Positions 9,311 to 17,703 of a stretch of DNA of 64,000 bases are shown in pieces. The position numbers and the translations under genes are program-made. Within the stretch, counting starts at the first letter, position 1. Each line of letters starts with the position of its first letter. Origin of the DNA: JAANXG01 sp034520625 (lineage in GTDB: Bacteria > Pseudomonadota > Gammaproteobacteria > Arenicellales > JAANXG01); the NCBI GenBank assembly GCA_034520625.1, contig JAXHNI010000012.1, forward strand, positions 127,175-191,174, in the 5' to 3' direction. The notes under the pieces were generated by a model that did no database searches, was not told the DNA's origin, and saw nothing but the letters and a program-made list of their open reading frames with translations.

Positions 9311-10597
9311 TTGTTCACCGAAGACTTCAAACCGGAACCCTACTGGTGGGAGGACGCAGCCCCGCCGGGGATTACGGCGGAGCCGGTTCCCGACACGGCG
9401 GATGTGGTGGTCATCGGCTCGGGATACACCGGCCTGCACGCAGCGCTGCAGACGGCCCGCGGCGGCCGGCACACCGTGGTGCTGGACGCCGAAAACACCG
9501 GCTGGGGCTGCAGCACCCGCAACGGCGGCCAGGTCAGCACCAGCATCAAGCCGGACTATGAGACGCTGGCTGCGAAGCACGGCAGCCGGCGCGCCCTCGC
9601 GATCCTGCGCGAGGGCCACGACGCGCTGTCCTGGATCGAGGATTTCGTCGCCTCGGAAGGCATTGACTGCGATTTCAAGATACCGGGCCGGTTTCATGCG
9701 GCCCATGGCCCGCGGCAGTTCGAGCAGCTGGTGCGAGCCGCCGGCCGGCGGATCCCGGGGCTGGAGACGGACGCGCAGGTGGTTCCCCGGGCGGAGCAGC
9801 GCCGGGAGCTCGGCACCGATGCGTACTACGGGGGAGTCGTCTATCCGCGCCACGCATCGCTGCATCCCGCGCTGTACCACCAAGGTCTGCTGGAGCGGGC
9901 TCGGGAATCCGGCGTCCGGATCGTGTCCCATTGCCCCGCCACCCGCATCGACGGGCGCGGCGGCGGCTTTCGGGTTACTACACCGCGGGGCGAGGTTTCG
10001 GCACGGAACGTGATCGTGGCAAGCAACGGCTACACCGGCAACGCCACGCCGTGGCAGCGGCGGCGCATCGTCCCCATCGGCAGCTACATCATCGCCACCG
10101 AGCCCCTGGAAGCGGACCTCATGAACCGCCTCATGCCCACCGACCGGGTGGTGAGCGATACCCGCAAGGTCGTCTATTATTACCGCCCGTCCCCCGACCG
10201 GACGCGCATCCTGTTCGGCGGCCGGGTTTCGGCGCGGGAAACCGATCCCCGGGTCAGCGGTCCGCGGCTGCAGGCCGATCTCGCCGGGTTGTTTCCGGAG
10301 CTCGCGCATACGCGCATCAGCCACTCCTGGGCGGGCTTCGTTGCTTACACCTTCGACACCCTCGCCCATGTGGGCCGTCACGACGGTATCCACTACGCCA
10401 TGGGATACTGCGGTTCCGGCGTTTCGATGGCGAGCTATCTGGGAATGCGCATCGGTCAGCAGGTGCTGGGACTCCGGGAAGGCGGCACGGCGTTCGACGA
10501 TCTGGCGTTTCCGACCCGCCCTTTCTACACCGGCAACCCCTGGTTCCTCGGGGCATTCGTTACCTACTACCGCTGGCGAGACCGGCTCGGCCGCTAG
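9311..10597 (+). CDS. FAD-dependent amine/amino-acid oxidoreductase (PuuB/DadA-like)
   Basis: This 428-aa protein has an N-terminal dinucleotide motif GSGYTG (residues 36-41) and an early PYWWEDA element typical of the gamma-glutamylputrescine oxidase and glycine-oxidase-like group. A second FAD contact near the C-terminus reads GYCGSGVSMASYLG. Such enzymes oxidise a secondary or primary amine and release an aldehyde plus an amine or ammonia. No ATG is available near the N-terminus; the TTG at 9311, one base after the preceding stop, gives the family-typical start. It closes the plus-strand operon and is followed by a terminator. PuuB-type substrate use is inferred from the Pot-type importer nearby. 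Confidence 0.85.
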   Translation: MFTEDFKPEPYWWEDAAPPGITAEPVPDTADVVVIGSGYTGLHAALQTARGGRHTVVLDAENTGWGCSTRNGGQVSTSIKPDYETLAAKHGSRRALAILREGHDALSWIEDFVASEGIDCDFKIPGRFHAAHGPRQFEQLVRAAGRRIPGLETDAQVVPRAEQRRELGTDAYYGGVVYPRHASLHPALYHQGLLERARESGVRIVSHCPATRIDGRGGGFRVTTPRGEVSARNVIVASNGYTGNATPWQRRRIVPIGSYIIATEPLEADLMNRLMPTDRVVSDTRKVVYYYRPSPDRTRILFGGRVSARETDPRVSGPRLQADLAGLFPELAHTRISHSWAGFVAYTFDTLAHVGRHDGIHYAMGYCGSGVSMASYLGMRIGQQVLGLREGGTAFDDLAFPTRPFYTGNPWFLGAFVTYYRWRDRLGR

Positions 10598-10629
10598 CGA
10601 GCCCCACCGCATGGTTGAAGCCCCCACTC

Positions 10630-10655
10630 GGGCCGGTGCCGCGCACCGGCCCTTT
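10630..10655 (+). terminator. Rho-independent terminator of the enzyme operon
   Basis: Ten-base arms GGGCCGGTGC (10630-10639) and GCACCGGCCC (10643-10652) form a perfect stem with a 3-base loop, followed by TTT. It lies 33 bases after the FAD oxidoreductase stop codon. Confidence 0.75.
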
Positions 10656-10952
10656 CCCTGCAGCCAGTTGTCGATTCGGGCTACGACCTGCTGGCGCGCT
10701 ACGTCCACCGGCGGCTCGGATGCACTCTGAACATCACGACATAAACGGCGGGGCAGCCCGCCGTGGTCGTAAGACAAGCGCCGTAAATTCAAGGACTTGG
10801 CCTGTGCTCGAGCGGGTGCTGAAACCAGGCGGATCGCCCACGGCAGGTCCGAGTCCCGAACCGGCAGGGTGGCAGTTATAATTCCTGTCTCATGGTACGC
10901 AGGCGTGGCCCGGGGGTGGCGACATGCAACGCAAACCGATCCGTCGACCGAC

Positions 10953-12020
10953 ATGACGTCGGCCAGGCTCTTTCGCGGCGTCCGCCTGGCGGCCGCCCAG
11001 GCCCTGGTGGTGGCGATGCTTGCCGGCTGCGCGGAGCTCTCCGAGCTGCCGGTGACCGATGGTGACGCCGGCGCCGACACAACGGGCGCCGAACCGGATT
11101 TCAGCCACGCCCGGGTCATGGAGCTGCTCCACGAGGGCCGGGTCGACCAGGCGACGACCATGCTGCGGACCCGCCTCGATGCCGTGCCCGGCGACAACAG
11201 CGCCCGGCAGCTTCTGGCGCAGATCGAGTCGCCCCCCGCGGAGCTGCTCGGTGCTGCCAGTTTTGAGTACGAGGTCCAGCCGGGCGAGTCGCTGTCGGTC
11301 CTCGCCCAGCGATTCCTCGGCAACTACCGGCTGTTCTTTGCCCTGGCCCGCTACAACGAAATCACCAACCCCTCTATGCTGCGGGCGGGCCGGACGATCA
11401 AAATCCCCAGCGACTACTGGGACGGGCCGGAACCGTCGCGCGAACCCCTCGACCGGGAAATCCGCGCCCGCGAGCATCTCGCGAATGGCCAGCCCCGGGA
11501 GGCGATGCGCCTGTACGAGGACGTCGATCCGGATGCGCTCGGGCAGGACGAGCTGGCGCTTCTGGGCACCGCCCACCGGCGATGGATAGCCCGGGCGCTG
11601 AACGACGGTGACTACGGCGACGCCCGGGCGCGGCTGGCCCGCACCCGGCGCCAGGCCCCCGAAGACGGCAGTTGGGAGGACTGGCTGACCGGCATGGACA
11701 AGCGGGCGGTGGCGGAACCGGCTTATCGCGCGGGGCTGGCGCAGCGTAAACGGGACCCGGTGGCGGCGGCACGCTCGTTCAAGCGGGCGCTGAATGCCGA
11801 TCCCGGGCATGCACGGGCCCGGAATGCGTTGTCCGCGCTGCGCATCGACACCGTACCGGAGCTGCACCGGCGGGCGGTCATTCTCTACCGGAACCAGCAG
11901 CTCGAAGAAGCCATCGAGCTGTGGGAACAGGCCCTGAGCATCGATCCGGACTACCAGCCCGCCCAGGGCTACCTCGCCCGGGCCGATGAGCTCCGCCGGC
12001 GCCTGGAGACCCTGGAGTGA
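10953..12020 (+). CDS. LysM/TPR lipoprotein
   Basis: This 355-aa protein starts at the ATG at 10953, which gives a lipoprotein signal with the lipobox LAGC (lipidated C26). A LysM domain spans about residues 105-152 (YEVQPGESLSVLAQRF…RAGRTIKIP), so it probably binds peptidoglycan. It is followed by helical tetratricopeptide-type repeats to the C-terminus, including AARSFKRALNADPGHARARNAL and EEAIELWEQALSIDPDYQPA. It lies tail-to-tail with the kinase/FHA pair. A role as a periplasmic scaffold at the cell wall is inferred from the domains alone. The 355-bp gap before it holds the terminator at 10630 and nothing else I can support. Confidence 0.82.
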   Translation: MTSARLFRGVRLAAAQALVVAMLAGCAELSELPVTDGDAGADTTGAEPDFSHARVMELLHEGRVDQATTMLRTRLDAVPGDNSARQLLAQIESPPAELLGAASFEYEVQPGESLSVLAQRFLGNYRLFFALARYNEITNPSMLRAGRTIKIPSDYWDGPEPSREPLDREIRAREHLANGQPREAMRLYEDVDPDALGQDELALLGTAHRRWIARALNDGDYGDARARLARTRRQAPEDGSWEDWLTGMDKRAVAEPAYRAGLAQRKRDPVAAARSFKRALNADPGHARARNALSALRIDTVPELHRRAVILYRNQQLEEAIELWEQALSIDPDYQPAQGYLARADELRRRLETLE

Positions 12021-12074
12021 TCCGCGGCCCTCGCCCGTTCCCTGCTACAGGTATCCGATCCGGGCCACTACGCC

Positions 12075-13742
12075 TCAACGCCGGCGCTCCGAGCCCCCGG
12101 CGATATGCAGGCGCCGCGTTCCACCGCCGCGGCCATCGACGGGTTTGTCACCGCCTTTTTGACGCCGGCTCGGGCGCCGGCGGGCTTCCAGCGATTCAAC
12201 CATCATGTTGTAGCGCGTGAACAGCTCGCCGAACTCGTCCCGCCGGTGCTTCCGGATCCGGTGGCTGAAGTCGCCAACGGCCACCTTGTCCAGACCGCGC
12301 CCCAGCAGGCGAAGGGGAAAACGCAGCCGCCACGACAGCACCCAGGTGCCGGCCAGAACGGTGAGCACCGTGGCCACCATCAGGCTGGCCATGGCGAGGA
12401 CGCTGACCCGCAGGGCATTGGTCAGCGGCTCGCTGGAGATCCCGAGGGCCAGTTCGCCGATGTGCTGGTCGCGATAGACGACCGGCGCCTGAAACAGAAA
12501 TCGTTCGGCGCCGTCGTCGGCGTAGCGGGCGACGCGGCCCAGCCCTTCGCGCTCGGCGAGGGTCTCGCCCGCCAGGAGCTCCTCCTGGGCCCGTCCGACT
12601 TCCCCGGGCTGGCTGCTGGCGATGACATTCCCGCCGCGGTCGGAAATGCGGAGATAGGCCATCTGCCGGTTGCGCTGAATGTCGAGCACCATCGCCTGCA
12701 CCGCGACGTGGTCGCCGAGCAGCAGATCCTCCGCGGCATCCGCGGCGATGGTGTCCACCATGCTGGCGCCGTAGTCGAACACCAGCTCGGTCATCGCCGA
12801 GCGCTGCTGGTGGTACACGATGGCCGAGCCCACCACCAGCGTCAGCGCCACCACCAGGCCCATGGCCGCCGGCCAGCGCACGCTCAACGGCATCCGCCAC
12901 CGGCCACGGCTGACGGACTCCATCTCGCGCTTGATCTGGGCCAGCTCGTCGGCCAGCTCCGCCCCGGTCTGGTAGCGATCCACCGGAGCTTTCGCCATCA
13001 GGGTGTGAACGAGCTCGATCAGGGCGGACGGCGTCCGGCCGTCCCGGGGCCGCAGGGTCGGCGCCGGGTCGTGCGCAATGCTGTCCAGGGTGGCCACGGT
13101 GGTATCTCTGGCGAACGGCAGCCGGCCGCTCAGCAGGAAATACATCAGGACGCCCAGAGCGTAGAGATCGGCCCGCCCGTCAACGGCGCGTCCCGCCACC
13201 TGCTCCGGAGCCATGTAGTTCGGCGTGCCCACCACCGTCTCCTCGGTGGTGTCCGGGTGGGACTCGGGCTGGCGAAGCCTCGCGATGCCGAAGTCGGTCA
13301 GCTTGGGCTCGAAGCCATCCCCGGTGAGCATGACGTTGTCCGCTTTGACATCACGATGCACCACGCCCCGGCTGTGGGCATAGTCCAGCGCCCGGGCAAG
13401 TTGTAACGAGATGTCCACCACCTCGCCGGCGGGCAACGGTCCTTCGGTGCTCACCCGCTGCTGAAGGGTACGGCCCTCCAGCAATTCCATGGCGATAAAA
13501 GGCGTGCCATCGGATTCTCCGACGTCGTGGATGGTCACGATTCCCGCATGGGAGAGCCGGCCCGCGGCATGGGCCTCGGTGAGAAAATCCCGGCGATAGT
13601 GCTCGTCCCGCGCGAATCGGGGCCGGAGCAGCTTTATCGCCACCTGGCGCTGCAGCCTCGGGTCGAAGGCGCGGTACACGGTCGCCATGTTGCCGCGACC
13701 GATCTCCTGCCCGAGCTCGTAGCGGCCGATCCTGCCCGGCAT
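12075..13742 (-). CDS. Membrane Ser/Thr protein kinase with C-terminal periplasmic sensor and HAMP
   Basis: This 555-aa Hanks-type kinase has its kinase domain at about 8-270 with a glycine loop (GRGNMATVY), K37, catalytic HRDVKADN (129-136), DFG (150-152) and APE (178-180). It is followed by a transmembrane segment (about 291-310), a periplasmic sensor of about 135 residues resembling those of two-component kinases, a second transmembrane segment (446-469) and a HAMP domain (about 470-523). A basic tail ends the protein with no further output domain. The ATG at 13742 has a GAGGG ribosome-binding site; a GTG at 13760 overlapping the FHA stop is the alternative. It is transcribed with the FHA gene, its likely phospho-partner. 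Confidence 0.87.
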   Translation of the reverse strand: MPGRIGRYELGQEIGRGNMATVYRAFDPRLQRQVAIKLLRPRFARDEHYRRDFLTEAHAAGRLSHAGIVTIHDVGESDGTPFIAMELLEGRTLQQRVSTEGPLPAGEVVDISLQLARALDYAHSRGVVHRDVKADNVMLTGDGFEPKLTDFGIARLRQPESHPDTTEETVVGTPNYMAPEQVAGRAVDGRADLYALGVLMYFLLSGRLPFARDTTVATLDSIAHDPAPTLRPRDGRTPSALIELVHTLMAKAPVDRYQTGAELADELAQIKREMESVSRGRWRMPLSVRWPAAMGLVVALTLVVGSAIVYHQQRSAMTELVFDYGASMVDTIAADAAEDLLLGDHVAVQAMVLDIQRNRQMAYLRISDRGGNVIASSQPGEVGRAQEELLAGETLAEREGLGRVARYADDGAERFLFQAPVVYRDQHIGELALGISSEPLTNALRVSVLAMASLMVATVLTVLAGTWVLSWRLRFPLRLLGRGLDKVAVGDFSHRIRKHRRDEFGELFTRYNMMVESLEARRRPSRRQKGGDKPVDGRGGGTRRLHIAGGSERRR

Positions 13743-13756
13743 TGCGGAGCCCTCGT

Positions 13757-14260
13757 TCACTCCAGGAGTAGATAGATCACCACCACGGCGACGATCAGCC
13801 CCGCCGCGGCCAGCCACCACGCGTTGCGGCGTCCCCGCCCCGCGCCCGTGGCGCCGGGAGACATGTCACCGGGTACGAATACGAAACCCGCCGGCCCGAA
13901 CGCCACCTCGTCGCCGAACTGAAGCGTGTCATCCTCCGCGCGCTTGCCGTTCAGATAAGTGCCGTTGGTGGAATCGAGGTCCACCAGTCGCCACTGCCCA
14001 CCGGAACGAACGATTCGCGCATGCGCCAGCGACACATCGGGCTCGTCCAGCACGATGTCGTTCTCCGGGTCCCGGCCGATCCGGGCGCGTTCCGGCGGCA
14101 GCCGGAACCGGCGCTCCGCGAACGGCGCCGTCAGGCCAACCAGCACCGGGGCATCCGGCGATCCCCCGGACCTTCCCCCGCCGGCGCCCCTCGGCAGCTC
14201 ATCCGGCGACAGGACCACCGTGCCGTGCGGGCCGCCCGGGTTACGCTCGTTTTCAGCCAC
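13757..14260 (-). CDS. FHA-domain membrane-anchored protein
   Basis: This 167-aa protein has an N-terminal Gly/Pro-rich stretch, then an FHA domain (about 45-130). The phosphothreonine-binding pattern is IGRDPENDIVL (61-71), VSLAHARI and DSTNGTYLNG (96-105). A C-terminal transmembrane helix (about 148-165) anchors it with the FHA domain in the cytoplasm. FHA domains recognise phosphothreonine, and the next gene, overlapping or 14 bases away, is a membrane Ser/Thr kinase. The two probably form a phospho-signalling pair. Confidence 0.87.
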   Translation of the reverse strand: MAENERNPGGPHGTVVLSPDELPRGAGGGRSGGSPDAPVLVGLTAPFAERRFRLPPERARIGRDPENDIVLDEPDVSLAHARIVRSGGQWRLVDLDSTNGTYLNGKRAEDDTLQFGDEVAFGPAGFVFVPGDMSPGATGAGRGRRNAWWLAAAGLIVAVVVIYLLLE

Positions 14261-14282
14261 GCCGACCTCCAGATTTCAAGGA

Positions 14283-14514
14283 GATTTCAAGGGGTCAGAG
14301 TACTTGAAACCGTCAAAGTCCCACAACACGCTAATGGTCATGGAATGTAGGTCGGGCGCGAGCCCGACTGGAAATAAATGTCGGGCTGGCGCCCGACCTA
14401 CAGGCCCCTCGACCCCGCTCCAGGAGAGGGAATCTATGGGACAGCAGTGACCCTGCCCCCTTGAAATCAACGCGCCAGGAATAGCCGTTTCAAGTACTCT
14501 GACCCCTTGAAATC
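14283..14514. repeat. 232-bp MITE with 28-bp perfect inverted repeats (RAYT/IS200-like ends)
   Basis: The 28 bases at 14283-14310 are repeated exactly, inverted, at 14487-14514; the core is GGGGTCAGAGTACTTGAAA. Inside, a hairpin built on TGTAGGTCGGGC…GCCCGACCTACA spans about 14345-14402. GGGGTCAGAGTAC-type ends are, as far as I recall, typical of elements mobilised by REP-associated Y1 transposases. No transposase is encoded within it. The right repeat overlaps the 3' end of the adenine deaminase gene. Together with flanking bases this explains the whole gap between the FHA gene and the deaminase. Confidence 0.8.
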
Positions 14515-15512
14515 CGGTCGATTTCGGCGAGATGCGCGCGCTTATCGTCGTCGGACAGAAACGAAGCGGTAAACGAGCTCTTCGCCAGTTTCACGATATC
14601 GTCCCTGTCGAGATCCAGCGCCGCGGCGGTCTCGACATAATTCTGAACCAGGTAGCCGCCGAAATACGCCGGGTCGTCGGAGTTGATCATCACGTGCAGC
14701 CCCGCGTCCATGAGCTGCTTCAGGTTGTGGTCCTCCAGCCTGTCGAATACCCGCAGCTTGACGTTGGAAAGCGGGCAGACCGTCAACGGCACCTGCTCGT
14801 CCCGCAGCCGCTCCACCAGCCGCGGGTCCCCGGTGCACTGGACGCCGTGGTCGATACGCCGAGCCTCCAGCAGGTCCAGGGCTTCCCGGATGTATTCCGG
14901 CGGGCCTTCCTCCCCGGCGTGGACGACGGCCGGCAATCCTTCCTCGCGCGCGGCCCGGAACACGTTCCGGAATTTGCCCGGCGGATTGCCGAGCTCGGCG
15001 GAGTCCAGCCCCACCGCGGCAATCCGGTCGCGGTACGGCATCGCCTGCTTCAGGGTATCGAAGGCGGCTTCCTCGCTCAGGTGGCGCAGGAAGCAGAGGA
15101 TGAGCCTGGAACTGATTCCGAGCTCCGTCCGGGCATCGTTCAGGGCCCCGTCAATACCTTCGATTACCTCGGAGAACGCCACGCCCCGGTCGGTATGGGT
15201 TTGGGGGTCGAAGAAGATCTCGACGTGGCGCACGTTCTCGTCCTGCATCTTCTTCAGATAGGCCCAGGTCAGATCGTGGAAATCCTGCCGGACCCGCAGG
15301 GCGGTGGCGCCGGCATAGTAAAGATCGAGGAAGGACTGGAGGTCCTCGAACTCGTAGGCCGCGCGGATCGCATCGACATCCGCATAGGGGAGCCGGACAT
15401 CGTTGCGGCGCGCGATCTCGAACATGAGCTCCGGATCGAACGTGCCTTCGATATGCAGGTGCAGCTCCGCCTTGGGGAGTGCACGGATCAGGCTTTCGAG
15501 TGAATCGTTCAT
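14490..15512 (-). CDS. Adenine deaminase (adenosine deaminase-fold, PA0148-like)
   Basis: This 340-aa zinc aminohydrolase has zinc ligands H18 and H20 (ELHLHIEGT), the catalytic HAGEEGP element with its His/Glu pair, and the late D in INSDDPAYFGG. The sequences EIFFDPQTHTDRGV and HAGEEGPPEYI match the bacterial adenine aminohydrolase subgroup better than true adenosine deaminases, so adenine to hypoxanthine is the likely reaction. The ATG at 15512 gives a family-typical N-terminus. The last seven codons and the stop are supplied by the inverted repeat of the MITE at 14283-14514. A decayed adenine/guanine permease lies just upstream, so this was probably a purine-salvage pair. Confidence 0.87.
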   Translation of the reverse strand: MNDSLESLIRALPKAELHLHIEGTFDPELMFEIARRNDVRLPYADVDAIRAAYEFEDLQSFLDLYYAGATALRVRQDFHDLTWAYLKKMQDENVRHVEIFFDPQTHTDRGVAFSEVIEGIDGALNDARTELGISSRLILCFLRHLSEEAAFDTLKQAMPYRDRIAAVGLDSAELGNPPGKFRNVFRAAREEGLPAVVHAGEEGPPEYIREALDLLEARRIDHGVQCTGDPRLVERLRDEQVPLTVCPLSNVKLRVFDRLEDHNLKQLMDAGLHVMINSDDPAYFGGYLVQNYVETAAALDLDRDDIVKLAKSSFTASFLSDDDKRAHLAEIDRISRGQST

Positions 15513-15530
15513 GGCGGGGCTCCGCTGTTG

Positions 15531-15554
15531 TTTCGGGGGCCAGAGTACTGGAAA
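15531..15554. repeat. Degenerate copy of the 28-bp MITE end
   Basis: TTTCGGGGGCCAGAGTACTG and the A-run after it match the MITE end TTTCAAGGGGTCAGAGTACT with one gap and a few changes. A possible inverted partner, TTTCAAGTAGTCCC, starts at 15564. It sits just upstream of the deaminase start, so this gene is bracketed by related ends. Confidence 0.5.
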
Positions 15555-15617
15555 AAAGCACGCTTTCAAGTAGTCCCACGGGTCAGTGGTGGCTCAATTT
15601 GATTGAATGATTGGACC

Positions 15618-15721
15618 AGGGCCGGCGGGGCATCCCCCAGGGTTGTCGAAAACAGGGATGTTTGAGCCAGAGCGTACATGGAGGTATTTACAGCGGCACT
15701 GGGGAATGCCCCGCCGGCCCT
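15618..15721. repeat. Palindromic repeat family A, copy 1
   Basis: Inverted arms AGGGCCGGCGGGGCAT (15618-15633) and its complement (15706-15721) enclose a core reading CGAAAACAGGGATGTTTGAG followed by CCAGAGCGTACA. The same core occurs at 39302-39411 (inverted) and 41764-41875. About 104 bp, non-coding. Confidence 0.8.
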
Positions 15722-15782
15722 GATACACCAAAACACTGGCGCGTATTTTCAAACTGAGCCCCACCAACCACAGGCCCCGCTG

Positions 15783-16153
15783 CCGTGCGTACACGGGTGG
15801 CGTCGTGCTCGGCATGGGCTGGGAGTGGCAGGTCGCCCTGGGCGCTGTATTCCTGTCCGGCATCCTGTTCCTGATCATCTCCCTGCTGCCGATCCGGGAA
15901 TGGATCATCAACGCCATCCCCATGACCCTGAAGATGGGGATCTTCGGCGGGTATCGGCTTCTTCCTGGCCATCATCGCCCTGCAGAGCGCCGGCATCGTT
16001 GTGAACAGCGACGCCACGCTGGTTACCCTGGGCGACCTGATCCGCCCCGAGGCCCTGCTCGCCCTGCTGGCCGGGCGGGCGCGCGAGGTTCATGGCGCCG
16101 TCTGGCTGATCGCGGCGCTGTTCGCGCTGCGTTTCCTGTTCCTGGACGTATGA
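15783..16153 (+). pseudogene. Decayed AzgA-type (NCS2) adenine/guanine permease remnant
   Basis: Frame 1 from about 15783 reads AYTGGVVLGMGWEWQVALG then AVFLSGILFLII…IREWIINAIPMTLKMGIFGG, matching the middle of AzgA-like purine permeases. One extra T at about 15952 shifts the frame. From 15953 the protein continues in frame 2 as IGFFLAIIALQSAGIVVNS and DATLVTLGDL, then jumps to a C-terminal-like VWLIAALFALRFLFLDV and stop at 16151-16153. The N-terminal half and an internal segment are missing. The remnant lies next to adenine deaminase, which fits a lost adenine uptake gene. The family identity is from recognition of the motifs. Confidence 0.7.
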
Positions 16154-16245
16154 AGACATCCAACGCGCCCCGGGTACTCACGGATTCCCGCTGCGTGGAC
16201 AATTGTGGCACTGTGTACGCTTTCCTGTTCAAGAGATATTGTCCT

Positions 16246-17169
16246 ATGAACACCGGGCCTACCCGACCATGGCTCAGACTCCTGGCGCTGCTGGTGCTCC
16301 TTTTGGTCGGCTGCGCCGGCATGCCCACCGCGACGGTCGACAACCCCCCCGAGGCGGAGACACTGGCACCCCTGTCCCGGGACCAGGGCCCGGTGGTGGC
16401 ATTCGCCCTGGGGGGCGGTGCCGCCCGGGGCTTCGCCCACGTCGGCGTACTCAAGGTGTTGGACCAACACGGCATACGGGCCGATCTGGTTACCGGCACC
16501 AGCGCGGGCAGCGTCGCCGGTGCGCTGTTCGCCGCCGGGCTGCGGGGCGACGAGCTCGAGGAGGAAGCGCTTCGCCTGGAACGGGGAAACATCACGGACT
16601 ATATTTTTCCGGACCGCGGCATCATTCGCGGCGAGCGGCTGCAGCGTTACGTCAATGAGGCGGTGGACAACCGCCCCCTGGAGGCGCTGCCGACGCGCTT
16701 CGTGGCGGTGGCAACCGACCTTCGCAGCGGAGAGTTGGTGGCGTTCAACAACGGGAACACCGGCATGGCGGTTCGGGCCTCGAGCAGCGTGCCGGGTCTG
16801 GTGCAGCCGGTCACCATTCGCGGCCGGGACTACGTGGACGGCGGGCTGGTGAGCCAGGTGCCGATACGGATCGCCCGCGATATGGGGGCGGACATCGTGA
16901 TCGCCGTGGACGTATCCCGCCTGCCGGAGGATACCCCGCCCATCGAAAGCACCCTGGACGTGCTCCGGCAGGCTATCATGATCATGAGCGTCACACAGGT
17001 GGACCAGGAGCTGCCCGCCGCCGACGTGGTGATCCGCCCCTCCGTGCGCGAAATCGACCTGGGGGAGTTCGAGGCGCGCAGCAAGGCCATGGCGGCCGGA
17101 GAGCGCGCCGCCGAGGCGATGCTGCCGCAGATCCGCGCGGCCATTGCCGGGGCGACGCCGGGAAGCTGA
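16246..17169 (+). CDS. Patatin-like phospholipase lipoprotein (RssA-type)
   Basis: This 307-aa protein has a lipoprotein signal with lipobox LVGC (C23) and a patatin catalytic domain: the oxyanion loop GGGAARG (56-62), nucleophile S86 in GTSAG, and the dyad partner D198 in YVDGG. Patatin domains hydrolyse acyl esters of phospholipids. The lipobox places it at the envelope, probably the outer-membrane inner face. The frame is open upstream through the permease remnant, but the ATG at 16246 gives the signal peptide. It stands alone between the remnant and a convergent thioesterase gene. Confidence 0.87.
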   Translation: MNTGPTRPWLRLLALLVLLLVGCAGMPTATVDNPPEAETLAPLSRDQGPVVAFALGGGAARGFAHVGVLKVLDQHGIRADLVTGTSAGSVAGALFAAGLRGDELEEEALRLERGNITDYIFPDRGIIRGERLQRYVNEAVDNRPLEALPTRFVAVATDLRSGELVAFNNGNTGMAVRASSSVPGLVQPVTIRGRDYVDGGLVSQVPIRIARDMGADIVIAVDVSRLPEDTPPIESTLDVLRQAIMIMSVTQVDQELPAADVVIRPSVREIDLGEFEARSKAMAAGERAAEAMLPQIRAAIAGATPGS

Positions 17170-17216
17170 CGACTCACTCATCAACCAGTGAGGGGTACAT
17201 TGACGCGCAATATGCG

Positions 17217-17654
17217 CTAGATTTTCACCTTCTCGAGGGCGCGGCGGATTCCGTCCGGAATCGGCACCGGCTTACCGCCGGTCCGCTCGACGAACACGTG
17301 GACGAACTCACCCGCCGCCGCCACGGTGGACCGCCGCTCGCTGAACAGGCCGATGGCATAGCGCACGCTGGAGTTGCCGAGGTGGACCACCGCCAAGCCG
17401 GCCTCCACCGTTTCCGGGAACTCGAGGGGGGCGAAAAAATTGCATCGCGTCTCCACGGCGAAGCCGATTACCCCGCCTCCGTGAATGTCCAGGCCGCCTT
17501 CACGGATCAGGTATTCATTCACCACGGTGTCGAAATAGGAATAGTAGACGACATTGTTCACGTGGCCGTAGATGTCGTTGTCCATCCAGCGTGTGGGGAT
17601 GGCCAGGAAGTGCGGATAGTCGCCGCGCGTCCGGGATTTCAAGTCACTCGTCAT
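17217..17654 (-). CDS. Hotdog-fold acyl-CoA thioesterase (4HBT/YbgC-like)
   Basis: This 145-aa protein carries the 4HBT active-site motif RWMDNDIYGHVNN (residues 22-34), with D25 or D27 as the catalytic acid and H31/N33 conserved, followed by the YYSYFDTVVNEYL helix. Members hydrolyse short or medium acyl-CoA esters. It follows the MoeA genes on the same strand after about 50 bases, but a functional link with them is not obvious. Confidence 0.85.
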   Translation of the reverse strand: MTSDLKSRTRGDYPHFLAIPTRWMDNDIYGHVNNVVYYSYFDTVVNEYLIREGGLDIHGGGVIGFAVETRCNFFAPLEFPETVEAGLAVVHLGNSSVRYAIGLFSERRSTVAAAGEFVHVFVERTGGKPVPIPDGIRRALEKVKI

Positions 17655-17703
17655 GTTCCCGTCTCTGATGGAAGTTGATCATTCCCGTCGGGCCCGGGGT
17701 GGA

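Noticed and set aside
15805..16245. Apparent fusion of a permease fragment with the patatin lipoprotein
   Set aside because: The frame passes through a frame-shifted remnant, and the lipoprotein signal peptide begins at 16246.
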